A stretch of DNA of 13,905 bases from Gammaproteobacteria bacterium. Its GTDB lineage: Bacteria > Pseudomonadota > Gammaproteobacteria > Magnimaribacterales > Magnimaribacteraceae. A program made the position numbers and the translations under genes. A model generated the notes under the pieces. It ran no database searches, was not told the DNA's origin, and saw nothing but the letters and a program-made list of their open reading frames with translations. Location: NCBI GenBank assembly GCA_002730855.1, contig PCBA01000015.1:1-13905 (forward strand), written 5' to 3'. Positions 1-7,141 of this stretch are shown one piece after another; positions within the stretch are counted from its first letter, which is position 1, and every line of letters starts with the position of its first letter.

Positions 1-444
1 CATTTTTTTGGAAAAGATCCTCGTATGCTTACAAAGTACGAAGACTTAGAACATGAGGACGGCACGCCCATGATTATTGATGAATTACTAATAAAAAAAG
101 ATAGAGTTATTATTAAGATTAAGGGAATTAACTCTAGAAATAATGCTGAAGATTTTAGAGACAAAGAGATTTTTATTCCTAAGAAATCTTTACCAAAATT
201 AGAAGGTAATGGATTCTATCATTTTCAACTGAAAGGATTAGAGGTAACAAATCTAGAAGATCTTTGTTTAGGAAAAATATCGAACGTAATGGAAACAGGC
301 GCTAATGATGTTCTTGTTGTAAGACCTATCGAAGGAAGTGTGGATGATAAAGAGAGGCTAGTACCGTATATAAAAGACAAGATAGTCAAGGATGTTAATC
401 TAGAGGAAGGCTTTGTTTTGGTAGATTGGCCTGAAGATTACTAA
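1..444 (+). CDS. rimM: Ribosome maturation factor RimM (5' end outside window)
   Basis: RimM binds ribosomal protein S19 and assists late maturation of the 30S head in the cytoplasm. The open frame runs from base 1 (codons HFFGKDPR precede the first internal ATG at 25), so that ATG is not the true start. About 147 residues are present, against roughly 180 in E. coli RimM, so some 30 N-terminal residues lie upstream. The visible part contains the end of the N-terminal beta-barrel domain and then a PRC-barrel domain beginning near GFYHFQLKGLEV and ending in the typical ERLVPYIKD ... VDWPEDY tail. The stop codon shares one base with the trmD start (TAATG at 442-446), so the two are probably translationally coupled. 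The order rimM-trmD-rplS is the conserved bacterial trmD operon; rpsP would be expected just upstream, outside the window. Confidence 0.95.
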   Translation, partial: HFFGKDPRMLTKYEDLEHEDGTPMIIDELLIKKDRVIIKIKGINSRNNAEDFRDKEIFIPKKSLPKLEGNGFYHFQLKGLEVTNLEDLCLGKISNVMETGANDVLVVRPIEGSVDDKERLVPYIKDKIVKDVNLEEGFVLVDWPEDY

Positions 445-1172
445 TGAAGTTTGAAGTAGTAACAATTTTCCCAGAACTTATAAATGAGTTTATTACTCAT
501 GGAATTATATCTAAAGCAATTACTTTAAAGAAATTATCAGTAAATACCTGGAATCCTAGAGATTATAGCGAAGATAAAGGCCGAAGGTTAGATGATAAGC
601 CTTATGGAGGAGGTCCTGGGATGCTTTTACAAGCTGAACCCCTCATAAGGACAATAGATGCCATTAAGAAAGAAAAAGAAACACATGTTGTATATATGGC
701 ACCTCATGGAAAGATTTTAGATCAAGAGAAAGTTATAGAGTTAAGCTCAAAAGAAAATATAACTATTATTTCTGGTAGGTATGAAGGTATAGATCAGAGA
801 GTAGAGGACAGTAGGGTAGATGAAGTATGTTCCGTAGGAGATTTTGTTTTAAATGGAGGAGAAGTTCCTGCGCTAGTGTTAATAGAGTCTATATCAAGAC
901 TTATTAATGGAGTATTAGGCGATATGGACTCTATAATGGAAGAGTCTTTTAGTGATGGTTTATTAGAATTTCCTCAATTTACTAGACCTAAAAAGAGTGC
1001 TTATGGGGATGTACCAGAAATTTTACTTGGAGGAAACCATTCTGAAATTAAAACCTGGCGTTTAAAAGAGTCTTTAAGAAGAACTTTAACTAATCGACCT
1101 GATTTACTAAAAGGAAGGAAATTAACTGAAGAAGAAAAAGAACTAATAGACGAAATTAATGATGAGAATTGA
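444..1172 (+). CDS. trmD: tRNA (guanine-N1)-methyltransferase TrmD
   Basis: TrmD methylates N1 of G37 in tRNAs reading CUN, CCN and CGG codons, using S-adenosylmethionine, which prevents +1 frameshifting. The 242-residue product is close to the usual 240-255. It shows the SPOUT trefoil-knot signatures: DDKPYGGGPGMLL (50-62), ISGRYEGIDQRV (109-120) and VGDFVLNGGE (131-140). The motif SFSDGLLEFPQFTRP (168-182) carries the general-base aspartate at D171, matching D169 of E. coli. The start overlaps the rimM stop by one base and has no strong Shine-Dalgarno sequence, which fits translational coupling. It is followed by rplS after a 48-bp gap. Confidence 0.98.
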   Translation: MKFEVVTIFPELINEFITHGIISKAITLKKLSVNTWNPRDYSEDKGRRLDDKPYGGGPGMLLQAEPLIRTIDAIKKEKETHVVYMAPHGKILDQEKVIELSSKENITIISGRYEGIDQRVEDSRVDEVCSVGDFVLNGGEVPALVLIESISRLINGVLGDMDSIMEESFSDGLLEFPQFTRPKKSAYGDVPEILLGGNHSEIKTWRLKESLRRTLTNRPDLLKGRKLTEEEKELIDEINDEN

Positions 1173-1182
1173 TAGTTTTATC

Positions 1183-1191
1183 TGATAGAAT
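1183..1191 (+). promoter_or_regulatory. Candidate extended -10 promoter element before rplS
   Basis: The trmD-rplS gap contains TGATAGAAT, a TGn extension followed by a 5/6 match to the sigma-70 -10 hexamer. Transcription would begin about 23-25 bases before the rplS ATG. No convincing -35 hexamer sits 16-18 bp upstream, but extended -10 promoters often lack one. L19 is needed in far larger amounts than TrmD, so a separate promoter here would make sense. In AT-rich DNA such a match can arise by chance, so this is only a candidate. Confidence 0.35.
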
Positions 1192-1220
1192 GCGCAACCT
1201 CTAGAAAGATTATTAGAGAA

Positions 1221-1574
1221 ATGACTAAGAATAAACATATACAAGCAGTTGAGGCTTCTCAGTTAAGAGATGACATCCCTGATTTTTCAGCAGGTGATAC
1301 AGTTGTAGTAGACGTTAGAGTTGTAGAAGGCACCAGAGAAAGGTTGCAGCCGTTTGAAGGCGTAGTTCTTTCTATAAAGAATAGGGGCTTGGGATCGTCT
1401 TTTATAGTTAGAAAGATTTCTAATGGAATAGGAGTAGAAAGAACTTTTCAGACCCATAGTCCAATAATTAGCAGTATCAAGGTAAAAAGACGTGGAGACG
1501 TAAGGCAGGCAAAATTATTCTACTTAAGAGAAAGAACTGGTCGTTCTGCAAGAATTAAAGAAAAGCTGGATTAA
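1221..1574 (+). CDS. rplS: 50S ribosomal protein L19
   Basis: L19 is a large-subunit protein located at the 30S-50S interface. The 117-residue length matches the family (115 in E. coli). Recognisable family stretches are IPDFSAGDTVVVDVRVVEG (19-37), RLQPFEGVVLSIKNRGLGSSF (41-61), VRKISNGIGVERTFQTHSP (63-81) and the C-terminal RRGDVRQAKLFYLRERTGRSARIKEKL region. It is the last gene of the rimM-trmD-rplS group. A purine-rich segment (AGAAAGA) about 11 bases before the ATG may serve as a weak ribosome binding site. It is followed by xerD after 23 bp with no visible terminator. Confidence 0.98.
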   Translation: MTKNKHIQAVEASQLRDDIPDFSAGDTVVVDVRVVEGTRERLQPFEGVVLSIKNRGLGSSFIVRKISNGIGVERTFQTHSPIISSIKVKRRGDVRQAKLFYLRERTGRSARIKEKLD

Positions 1575-1597
1575 GTTAATGCTTGCTGATCAGGCTT

Positions 1598-2500
1598 ATG
1601 AACAGCAAATCCCTCAAATCAGAAGAATACATTGATAATTTTATTGATGAATTATGGCTAGAAAGAGGTCTTAGCCCAAATACTCTCAGTGCTTATAAGC
1701 TAGATATTTCTGCTTTTGAGAAATGGCATAAAGGCCCAAATCTCTTAGAAGTTACAAAAGTAGATCTTTTAGATTATTTGGCTTTCAGACTAAAAGAAGG
1801 CTATAGCAGCAGATCAACTGCTAGATCTCTTTCTAGCTTAAGATCCTTTTATAATCATATAAGCAATAAGTACAACTTAAAGGAAAACCCTACCGCCAAA
1901 ATAGATAGTCCTAAGTTAGGCCATTCACTGCCAAAAGTTATATCAGAAGAAGATGTGGAGAAACTAATTAACACTCCAGATTTAAGAAATGATATAGGCC
2001 TAAGAGACAAGGCAATGCTAGAACTTATCTACGCATGTGGGTTGAGAGTATCTGAATTGATTAACTTAGACTTGCTGAACGTTAATCTTAGGCAAGGAGT
2101 TATAAGGGTAATAGGCAAGGGAGATAAAGAGAGATTAGTACCTATGGGGGAAGAAGCTCTTCATTGGGTTTCAGAGTATATAAATAAATCGAGAAGCAGT
2201 TTAATGGGTCAAGATGAAAGAGAATCAGCTCTATTTTTAAGTAAAAGAGGAAGTTCTATGAAAAGACAGACTTTTTGGTATCGTATAAAAGAGTATGCTC
2301 TTAAAGCAGGTATAGACAAGAGTCTCTCCCCACATACATTAAGACATGCTTTTGCGACTCATTTACTTAATCATGGAGCAGATTTAAGGACAGTCCAGTT
2401 ATTATTAGGTCATTCAAGCCTATCTACAACTCAAATTTATACAGAAGTCGCTAGACATAGAATGAAAGAATTACATAATGAGCATCACCCCAGAGGTTAA
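1598..2500 (+). CDS. xerD: Site-specific tyrosine recombinase XerD
   Basis: XerD acts with XerC at the chromosomal dif site, controlled by FtsK, to resolve chromosome dimers. From the ATG at 1598 the product has 300 residues (E. coli 298). It has an N-terminal SAM-like core-binding domain (about 10-95) and a C-terminal catalytic domain. All catalytic residues are present: R150, K174, H246, R249, H272 and the nucleophile Y281, each offset by +2 from the E. coli XerD residues. The C-terminal HNEHHPRG ending and the dsbC neighbour favour XerD over XerC. The frame stays open to a TTG at 1583, giving five extra residues, but the ATG better matches the family N-terminus (MNSKSLKSEEYIDNFIDELW). AGG at 1592-1594 is a weak, close Shine-Dalgarno match. 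This is a housekeeping recombinase, not a mobile-element integrase. Confidence 0.95.
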   Translation: MNSKSLKSEEYIDNFIDELWLERGLSPNTLSAYKLDISAFEKWHKGPNLLEVTKVDLLDYLAFRLKEGYSSRSTARSLSSLRSFYNHISNKYNLKENPTAKIDSPKLGHSLPKVISEEDVEKLINTPDLRNDIGLRDKAMLELIYACGLRVSELINLDLLNVNLRQGVIRVIGKGDKERLVPMGEEALHWVSEYINKSRSSLMGQDERESALFLSKRGSSMKRQTFWYRIKEYALKAGIDKSLSPHTLRHAFATHLLNHGADLRTVQLLLGHSSLSTTQIYTEVARHRMKELHNEHHPRG

Positions 2501-2502
2501 AT

Positions 2503-3258
2503 ATGCATTTTCTGCTTAAAATTACTTTTTTATTATTAGTTACGAGCTTAACGACTAGCTGCAATGCTAATGATAGAAATGATATAAGCTCTGACGAATC
2601 AACAGTTATTGAGAGAAAGTTAAAAGAAATGCTTCCTGAGAGTATCCAATTAAATTCTATAAATAAAACAGACATTGAAGGTTATTACGAAGTAAATTTT
2701 GAAGGAATAGAACCTTTGTATGTTTCTTCTGACGGAAAATACTTAATTTCGGGTGATATTTACTTGATCACTAAAGAAGGGTTGTTGAACAAATCAGAAG
2801 CAAGAAGAGACTTTCAAAGAAGAACATTATTAGAAGGGCTGGATAGCAGTCAGTTTATAACTTTTGAACCACCTCAGATAAAGCATAATATTTTTGTTTT
2901 CACTGATGTGGATTGCGGCTACTGTAGGCAGTTTCATAGTCAAATTGATGATTATCTTAATTTGGGCATCAAAGTTAATTATTTAGCTTACCCAAGAAGT
3001 GGTATAGGGTCCGAATCCTACAGGAAGATAGCTTCTGCTTGGTGTTCAGAAGATCCTAATTATTCTCTTACTGTACTTAAACAAGGAGAGGAGATTCTAG
3101 ATAACGTTTGCCCCAATAATCCAGTTGAGAATCACTTTAATTTAGGGAGATCATTTGGAGTTCAAGGTACGCCTTCTATTGTTACACAAGAAGGTAAACT
3201 GATCCCCGGGTATCTGCCACCCGAAGATTTACTTAATATACTTGTCACAAATAGTTAG
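2503..3258 (+). CDS. dsbC: Thiol:disulfide interchange protein DsbC, possibly lipid-anchored
   Basis: DsbC is a periplasmic disulfide isomerase/chaperone kept reduced by DsbD. The 251-residue product has a hydrophobic signal peptide (about 3-16), an N-terminal dimerisation domain (about 30-95), a linker helix, and a thioredoxin-fold domain with FTDVDCGYC (133-141). The CGYC active site is that of DsbC rather than DsbG (CPYC). The cis-proline loop is GTP (222-224), and C181/C203 correspond to the second, structural disulfide. The signal peptide ends in SLTTSC with Cys20, resembling a weak lipobox (T rather than L at -3), so lipid anchoring is possible but uncertain. AGAGG at 2492-2496 lies 6 bases before the ATG. 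The gene starts 2 bp after xerD, the same neighbour as in E. coli. Confidence 0.93.
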   Translation: MHFLLKITFLLLVTSLTTSCNANDRNDISSDESTVIERKLKEMLPESIQLNSINKTDIEGYYEVNFEGIEPLYVSSDGKYLISGDIYLITKEGLLNKSEARRDFQRRTLLEGLDSSQFITFEPPQIKHNIFVFTDVDCGYCRQFHSQIDDYLNLGIKVNYLAYPRSGIGSESYRKIASAWCSEDPNYSLTVLKQGEEILDNVCPNNPVENHFNLGRSFGVQGTPSIVTQEGKLIPGYLPPEDLLNILVTNS

Positions 3259-3267
3259 AATTATCTT

Positions 3268-4467
3268 ATGGATACAGACTTTCCTAGAGTTAATAAGCTT
3301 CCGCCGTATGTATTTGATGAAATACAGGCGTTAAAAGCTGCTGCAAGAAAGAAAGGTGAGGACATTATTGATTTTGGTATGGGAAATCCTGATCAACCAA
3401 CGCCTAATGAAATTGTAGAAAAACTAAGAGAATCCTCTCTTAAAGGCAGTGCACACAGATATTCTCAATCAAAAGGAATACCTAGGTTAAGAAAATCAAT
3501 TTGTGACTGGTATCAAAGGAGGTTTGATGTTGAGTTAGACCCGGAGACTGAAGCAGTTGTTACAATGGGTTCTAAAGAAGGCTTAGGTCATTTAGCTTTA
3601 GCAACATTAGACAAAGGTGATGCTGTATTAGTACCTAATCCTTCATATCCTATTCACCCTTATGGTTTTGTTATAGCGGGAGCTGATATTAGGCACGTTC
3701 CTATCGGAGAAGGTATCGATTTCTTTTCTGAATTAGAATCTGCTATAACCAACTCCTTCCCCAAGCCAAAGATGCTGGTTTTGAATTTTCCGGGTAACCC
3801 TTCTACAGAGTGTGTAGAAATAGAATTTTTTAACAAAATAATACAATTTGCTAAAGAACATCAAATATGGATTATCCAAGACCTTGCATACGCAGATATT
3901 TGTTTTGATGGATATAAAGCTCCTTCAATTCTGCAGGTGGAAGGTGCAAAGGATGTAGCAGTCGAATTCTTTTCCTTATCTAAAAGTTATAATATGCCTG
4001 GATGGAGAGTAGGTTTTTGTTGCGGGAATAAAGACTTATTGGCTGCTCTATCACGAATAAAATCTTATTTTGACTATGGTTTATTTACGCCCATTCAAGT
4101 AGCTGCCATAAAGGCTCTGGATCACGGGGATGAACATGTTGAGGTAATTAGAGAAACGTATCAGAGGAGAAGAGACGTTCTAGTTAAAGGCTTAAATGAT
4201 TCTGGTTGGAGAGTTGAGAGTCCTAAAGCTACTATGTTTGTTTGGGCAAAAATACCAAGTACTTTAAAGTCTTTAGGGTCTCTTGAGTTTAGTAAACAGC
4301 TACTAACTGAAGCCAAAGTTGCAGTTTCACCAGGCGTTGGGTTTGGAGATTATGGAGAAGGTTATGTACGTTTCTCTTTAATAGAGAATGAACACAGAAC
4401 TAGGCAAGCTATAAGAAATATTAAAAGGTTCTTATCTAATGCAAACAAAGTTCAAGCAATAAGGTAA
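3268..4467 (+). CDS. alaC: AlaC-type alanine aminotransferase (class I/II, PLP)
   Basis: The 399-residue PLP fold-type I aminotransferase closely follows the AlaC (YfdZ) subgroup, which transfers the amino group from glutamate to pyruvate to form alanine. The N-terminus RVNKLPPYVFDEIQALK, GEDIIDFGMGNPD (30-42), YSQSKGIPRLR (65-75), TMGSKEGLGHL (99-109) and VLVPNPSYPIHPYGFVIAGA (120-139) are typical. Cofactor residues visible are N177 (NFPGNPST), D205 and Y208, the Schiff-base lysine K239 in SLSKSYNMPGWRVGF (236-250), and R247. It starts 9 bp after dsbC without a clear Shine-Dalgarno sequence and ends 2 bp before hom, so it is probably co-transcribed with hom-thrC. It is placed in an amino-acid biosynthesis cassette. 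Exact substrate preference cannot be read from the sequence; aspartate or another acceptor cannot be excluded. Confidence 0.88.
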   Translation: MDTDFPRVNKLPPYVFDEIQALKAAARKKGEDIIDFGMGNPDQPTPNEIVEKLRESSLKGSAHRYSQSKGIPRLRKSICDWYQRRFDVELDPETEAVVTMGSKEGLGHLALATLDKGDAVLVPNPSYPIHPYGFVIAGADIRHVPIGEGIDFFSELESAITNSFPKPKMLVLNFPGNPSTECVEIEFFNKIIQFAKEHQIWIIQDLAYADICFDGYKAPSILQVEGAKDVAVEFFSLSKSYNMPGWRVGFCCGNKDLLAALSRIKSYFDYGLFTPIQVAAIKALDHGDEHVEVIRETYQRRRDVLVKGLNDSGWRVESPKATMFVWAKIPSTLKSLGSLEFSKQLLTEAKVAVSPGVGFGDYGEGYVRFSLIENEHRTRQAIRNIKRFLSNANKVQAIR

Positions 4468-4469
4468 TC

Positions 4470-5756
4470 ATGAAATCTTTAAAGGTAGGCCTTTGCGGCA
4501 CAGGAAATGTAGGTAGTGCAGTCCTAGACGCACTTACGAAGAACCCTGAAATTACCCAAAAACAAGGAGGTGTTCAATTAGAGGTTATTCTGGTTGGAGC
4601 CAGGAAAGGGAAATCTGCAGTAAGAAATAAAGAATTAAAAGTAGTAACTGATCTTAGGCAGGCAGCTAGTAGCGATGATATAGATGTATTTGTCGAGCTA
4701 ATAGGCGGATGTGAGTTAGCCAAAGAATTAGTTGAAATTGCTCTAAGAAATGGAAAGGATGTTGTGACAGCAAATAAAGCTTTGATCGCAACTCACGGAG
4801 ATGAACTGTTTAAGTTAGCAAAAGAAAATAAAGTTCAGATAGGCTTCGAAGCATCAGTGGCAGGTGGAACTCCTGTTATAAAGGCTTTAAGAGAAGGTCT
4901 GGTGGCAAGTAGGGTGCAATGGTTTGCAGGTATCTTAAATGGCACGACTAATTTTATATTAAGTGAAATGTCGGAAAACAATACCAATTTCGATGTGGCT
5001 CTTAAGGAAGCTCAAGATCTTGGCTTAGCAGAAACAGATCCTACTATGGACATAGACGGAACAGATGCCGCTCAGAAAGCGTCTATTCTTGCTGCTCTTG
5101 CTTTTCAAGTTCCTTTTGAATTTGATTCCGTAAGTTATGGAGGAATTGATCAAGTAGATTTAGAAGATCTCAATTATGCGAAAGAATTAGGTTATTCCAT
5201 TAAACACATTGCATATGGAAATCTTAACGAAGGTAAGGTTAATGTAAGCGCCTACCCAACTTTAGTTTCAAAAGAACTATTGCTTTCCCAAGTAGGTCAG
5301 CAAATGAATGCTCTAGATATTTGTTGTGAGGAAATTGGGTCAACCGTTTATTATGGACCAGGAGCTGGACCAAAACCTACAGCCTCAGCGGTTATAGCTG
5401 ATTTAGTTGATTTGGCTAATGGAGGCTGGCCTGCTCAAGAATCTGGTAGCCAAGTTAACAAAATATCTAAAAAAATTATTAAGCCATTCCCTAGGTATTT
5501 TAGGTTAGAAGTGAAGAATGAGGCAGGCGCTATTGCTAAGATTTCTTCAATATTTGCTGAAGAGAATATTAGTATCGAGGCACTAATTCAACATGAAGCA
5601 AAAAAATTAAAGGAAAGTCTACAAGATACTGTGCCTGTTGTAATAATTTCTGGTTCCGTTGATGAAGAAGTTACATCGAGACTAATAAGCAGCTTGGAAT
5701 CAATGGATGAAATAAACTCTCAAGTAAAGCAATTCCGGATACACAATGCTTTATAA
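4470..5756 (+). CDS. hom: Homoserine dehydrogenase with C-terminal ACT domain
   Basis: The enzyme reduces L-aspartate-4-semialdehyde to homoserine with NAD(P)H, the branch point towards threonine and methionine. The 428-residue length is that of the monofunctional form (not fused to aspartokinase). Visible parts are the Rossmann loop GLCGTGNVGSAV (7-18), VTANKALIATHG (99-110), FEASVAGGTPVIKALREGL (126-144) and ILNGTTNFIL (155-164). The catalytic segment AETDPTMDIDGTDAAQKASI (187-206) has E188, D199 and K203 in the spacing of yeast E208/D219/K223. An ACT domain (about 342-420, starting RYFRLEVKNEAGAIAKISSI) suggests feedback control by threonine. AAGG at 4461-4464 is a reasonable ribosome binding site. 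The 3' end overlaps thrC by 11 bp, indicating translational coupling. Confidence 0.97.
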   Translation: MKSLKVGLCGTGNVGSAVLDALTKNPEITQKQGGVQLEVILVGARKGKSAVRNKELKVVTDLRQAASSDDIDVFVELIGGCELAKELVEIALRNGKDVVTANKALIATHGDELFKLAKENKVQIGFEASVAGGTPVIKALREGLVASRVQWFAGILNGTTNFILSEMSENNTNFDVALKEAQDLGLAETDPTMDIDGTDAAQKASILAALAFQVPFEFDSVSYGGIDQVDLEDLNYAKELGYSIKHIAYGNLNEGKVNVSAYPTLVSKELLLSQVGQQMNALDICCEEIGSTVYYGPGAGPKPTASAVIADLVDLANGGWPAQESGSQVNKISKKIIKPFPRYFRLEVKNEAGAIAKISSIFAEENISIEALIQHEAKKLKESLQDTVPVVIISGSVDEEVTSRLISSLESMDEINSQVKQFRIHNAL

Positions 5757-7137
5757 GAGTACTAGAGGAGAATCGGCTGAAGTACCTTTTTCAGAGGTCT
5801 TGTTAGGAGGGCTAGCGCCTGATGGCGGTCTTTATATGCCGACTAAATTCCCAAAGTTTTCTATAGAAGAGATAGAAAGTTACTCCAATCTAAGATTTTA
5901 CGAATTGGCTAGCAAGATTCTTTTTCCTTTTGTAGAGGGAGAAATAAGGAGAGATGTTTTTCAAAGCCTAGTAAAAGACACTTATGAAGAGTTTGAAGTA
6001 GATGACGTAGTTAAATTAGTAGAGCTGGAAAAAAATAACTGGGTTTTAGAGCTTTTTCATGGACCGACTTTAGCATTTAAAGATGTAGCTATGCAGCTCT
6101 TAGGTGCATTGCTAAATCATTTTGCAAAGGAACAAGGAAAAAAAATAGCTGTTCTAGGTGCTACTTCAGGAGATACAGGAGCTGCTGCAATTTCTGCTTG
6201 TGCGCGGCACTCAAATGTGGAGGTTTTTATCCTCTACCCACACGAGAAGGTTACTAATGTTCAAAGAAGACAAATGACAACCACTCAATCTTCTAATGTT
6301 TACCCTTTGGCAATCGAGAGTGATTTTGATGGATGTCAGTCAATAGTAAAGAGTATTTTCTTGGATCAAGACTTTCAAATCAATGCAACAAGGTTTATCG
6401 CAGCTAATTCAATTAACTGGGCAAGATGTATGACCCAATCTGTATATTTCTTTTGGTCTTACTTAAGGTTAAGGGAATCAAATGATGATCTAGTTTTTTC
6501 TATCCCGTCAGGAAATTTTGGTCATGCCTATGCTGGATGGACTGCAAAAGAAATGGGACTCCCAATTAAGAAATTACTAATCGCAACAAACAGCAATGAT
6601 GTCCTCCATAGGTTATTCACTGAAAATCATTATGAAAAAAGTGAAGTTGACCAGACTTTAGCACCAAGCATGGATATATCGGTAGCAAGTAATTTTGAAA
6701 GACTTTTATACAACCTGTACGATGATGACTCTTCAGTTTTGTCTTCTATGATGGGGACCTTTCCTGACAAACCCATCTCTATCCCTGAAGATAAATGGCC
6801 TTCAGTTGTTAATTTCTTTTCTAGCTTGAGAAGTTCTGATACAGAGATAACAGGCCAAATTAAGACAACTTATGAGCAATCAGGCTATTTATTAGATCCT
6901 CATACGGCAACAGGCATGAGGGCTGCTAACATTCTTGCAAGCCAAGACGAGATAACCGTTACAATGGCAACAGCGCACCCTGCTAAATTTGTAGAGGCTA
7001 TAGAAAACGCTATACCTGGGCATAATCTGGATATTCCAGAAAGACTTAAAACTGTTTTAAAAAAAGAAGAGTCATTTGAAGTGTTGCCAAAAGATTATGA
7101 CGAAGTTAAGAAATTTATTCTTTCGAAAGTAAATTAA
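5746..7137 (+). CDS. thrC: Threonine synthase
   Basis: ThrC converts O-phospho-L-homoserine to L-threonine with PLP. The 463-residue product is the longer form typical of Pseudomonas-like gammaproteobacteria (about 470; E. coli about 430). The N-terminus MLYKSTRGES ... LLGGLAPDGGLYMP (19-32) is the family opening. LELFHGPTLAFKDVAMQLLG (101-120) holds the PLP lysine K112, and LGATSGDTGAAAI (137-149) is the phosphate-binding loop. SIPSGNFGHAYAGW further down is a second conserved segment. It overlaps hom by 11 bp and is followed by prfB only 4 bp later. Homoserine kinase (thrB), which supplies its substrate, is not in the window. No recJ lies downstream, unlike in several relatives. Confidence 0.97.
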   Translation: MLYKSTRGESAEVPFSEVLLGGLAPDGGLYMPTKFPKFSIEEIESYSNLRFYELASKILFPFVEGEIRRDVFQSLVKDTYEEFEVDDVVKLVELEKNNWVLELFHGPTLAFKDVAMQLLGALLNHFAKEQGKKIAVLGATSGDTGAAAISACARHSNVEVFILYPHEKVTNVQRRQMTTTQSSNVYPLAIESDFDGCQSIVKSIFLDQDFQINATRFIAANSINWARCMTQSVYFFWSYLRLRESNDDLVFSIPSGNFGHAYAGWTAKEMGLPIKKLLIATNSNDVLHRLFTENHYEKSEVDQTLAPSMDISVASNFERLLYNLYDDDSSVLSSMMGTFPDKPISIPEDKWPSVVNFFSSLRSSDTEITGQIKTTYEQSGYLLDPHTATGMRAANILASQDEITVTMATAHPAKFVEAIENAIPGHNLDIPERLKTVLKKEESFEVLPKDYDEVKKFILSKVN

Positions 7138-7141
7138 AGAA

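Noticed and set aside
1199..1218. CTCTA/TAGAG inverted repeat before rplS as an autoregulatory leader or terminator
   Set aside because: Only a 5-bp stem with a 10-base loop, no T-run, and no match to an L19 leader structure that I know.
1583..1597. Upstream TTG start for xerD adding five residues (MLIRL)
   Set aside because: The ATG at 1598 gives the family length and places all catalytic residues at a constant +2 offset from E. coli XerD; the TTG has no ribosome binding site.
1579..1635. An 18-codon reading frame starting at ATG 1579 and overlapping the xerD start in another frame
   Set aside because: It is short, has no Shine-Dalgarno sequence and no recognisable product; likely chance in AT-rich DNA.
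1598..2500. Tyrosine recombinase as the integrase of a mobile element
   Set aside because: Residue positions, C-terminus and the dsbC neighbour identify the housekeeping XerD; no att-like repeats or cargo genes are present.
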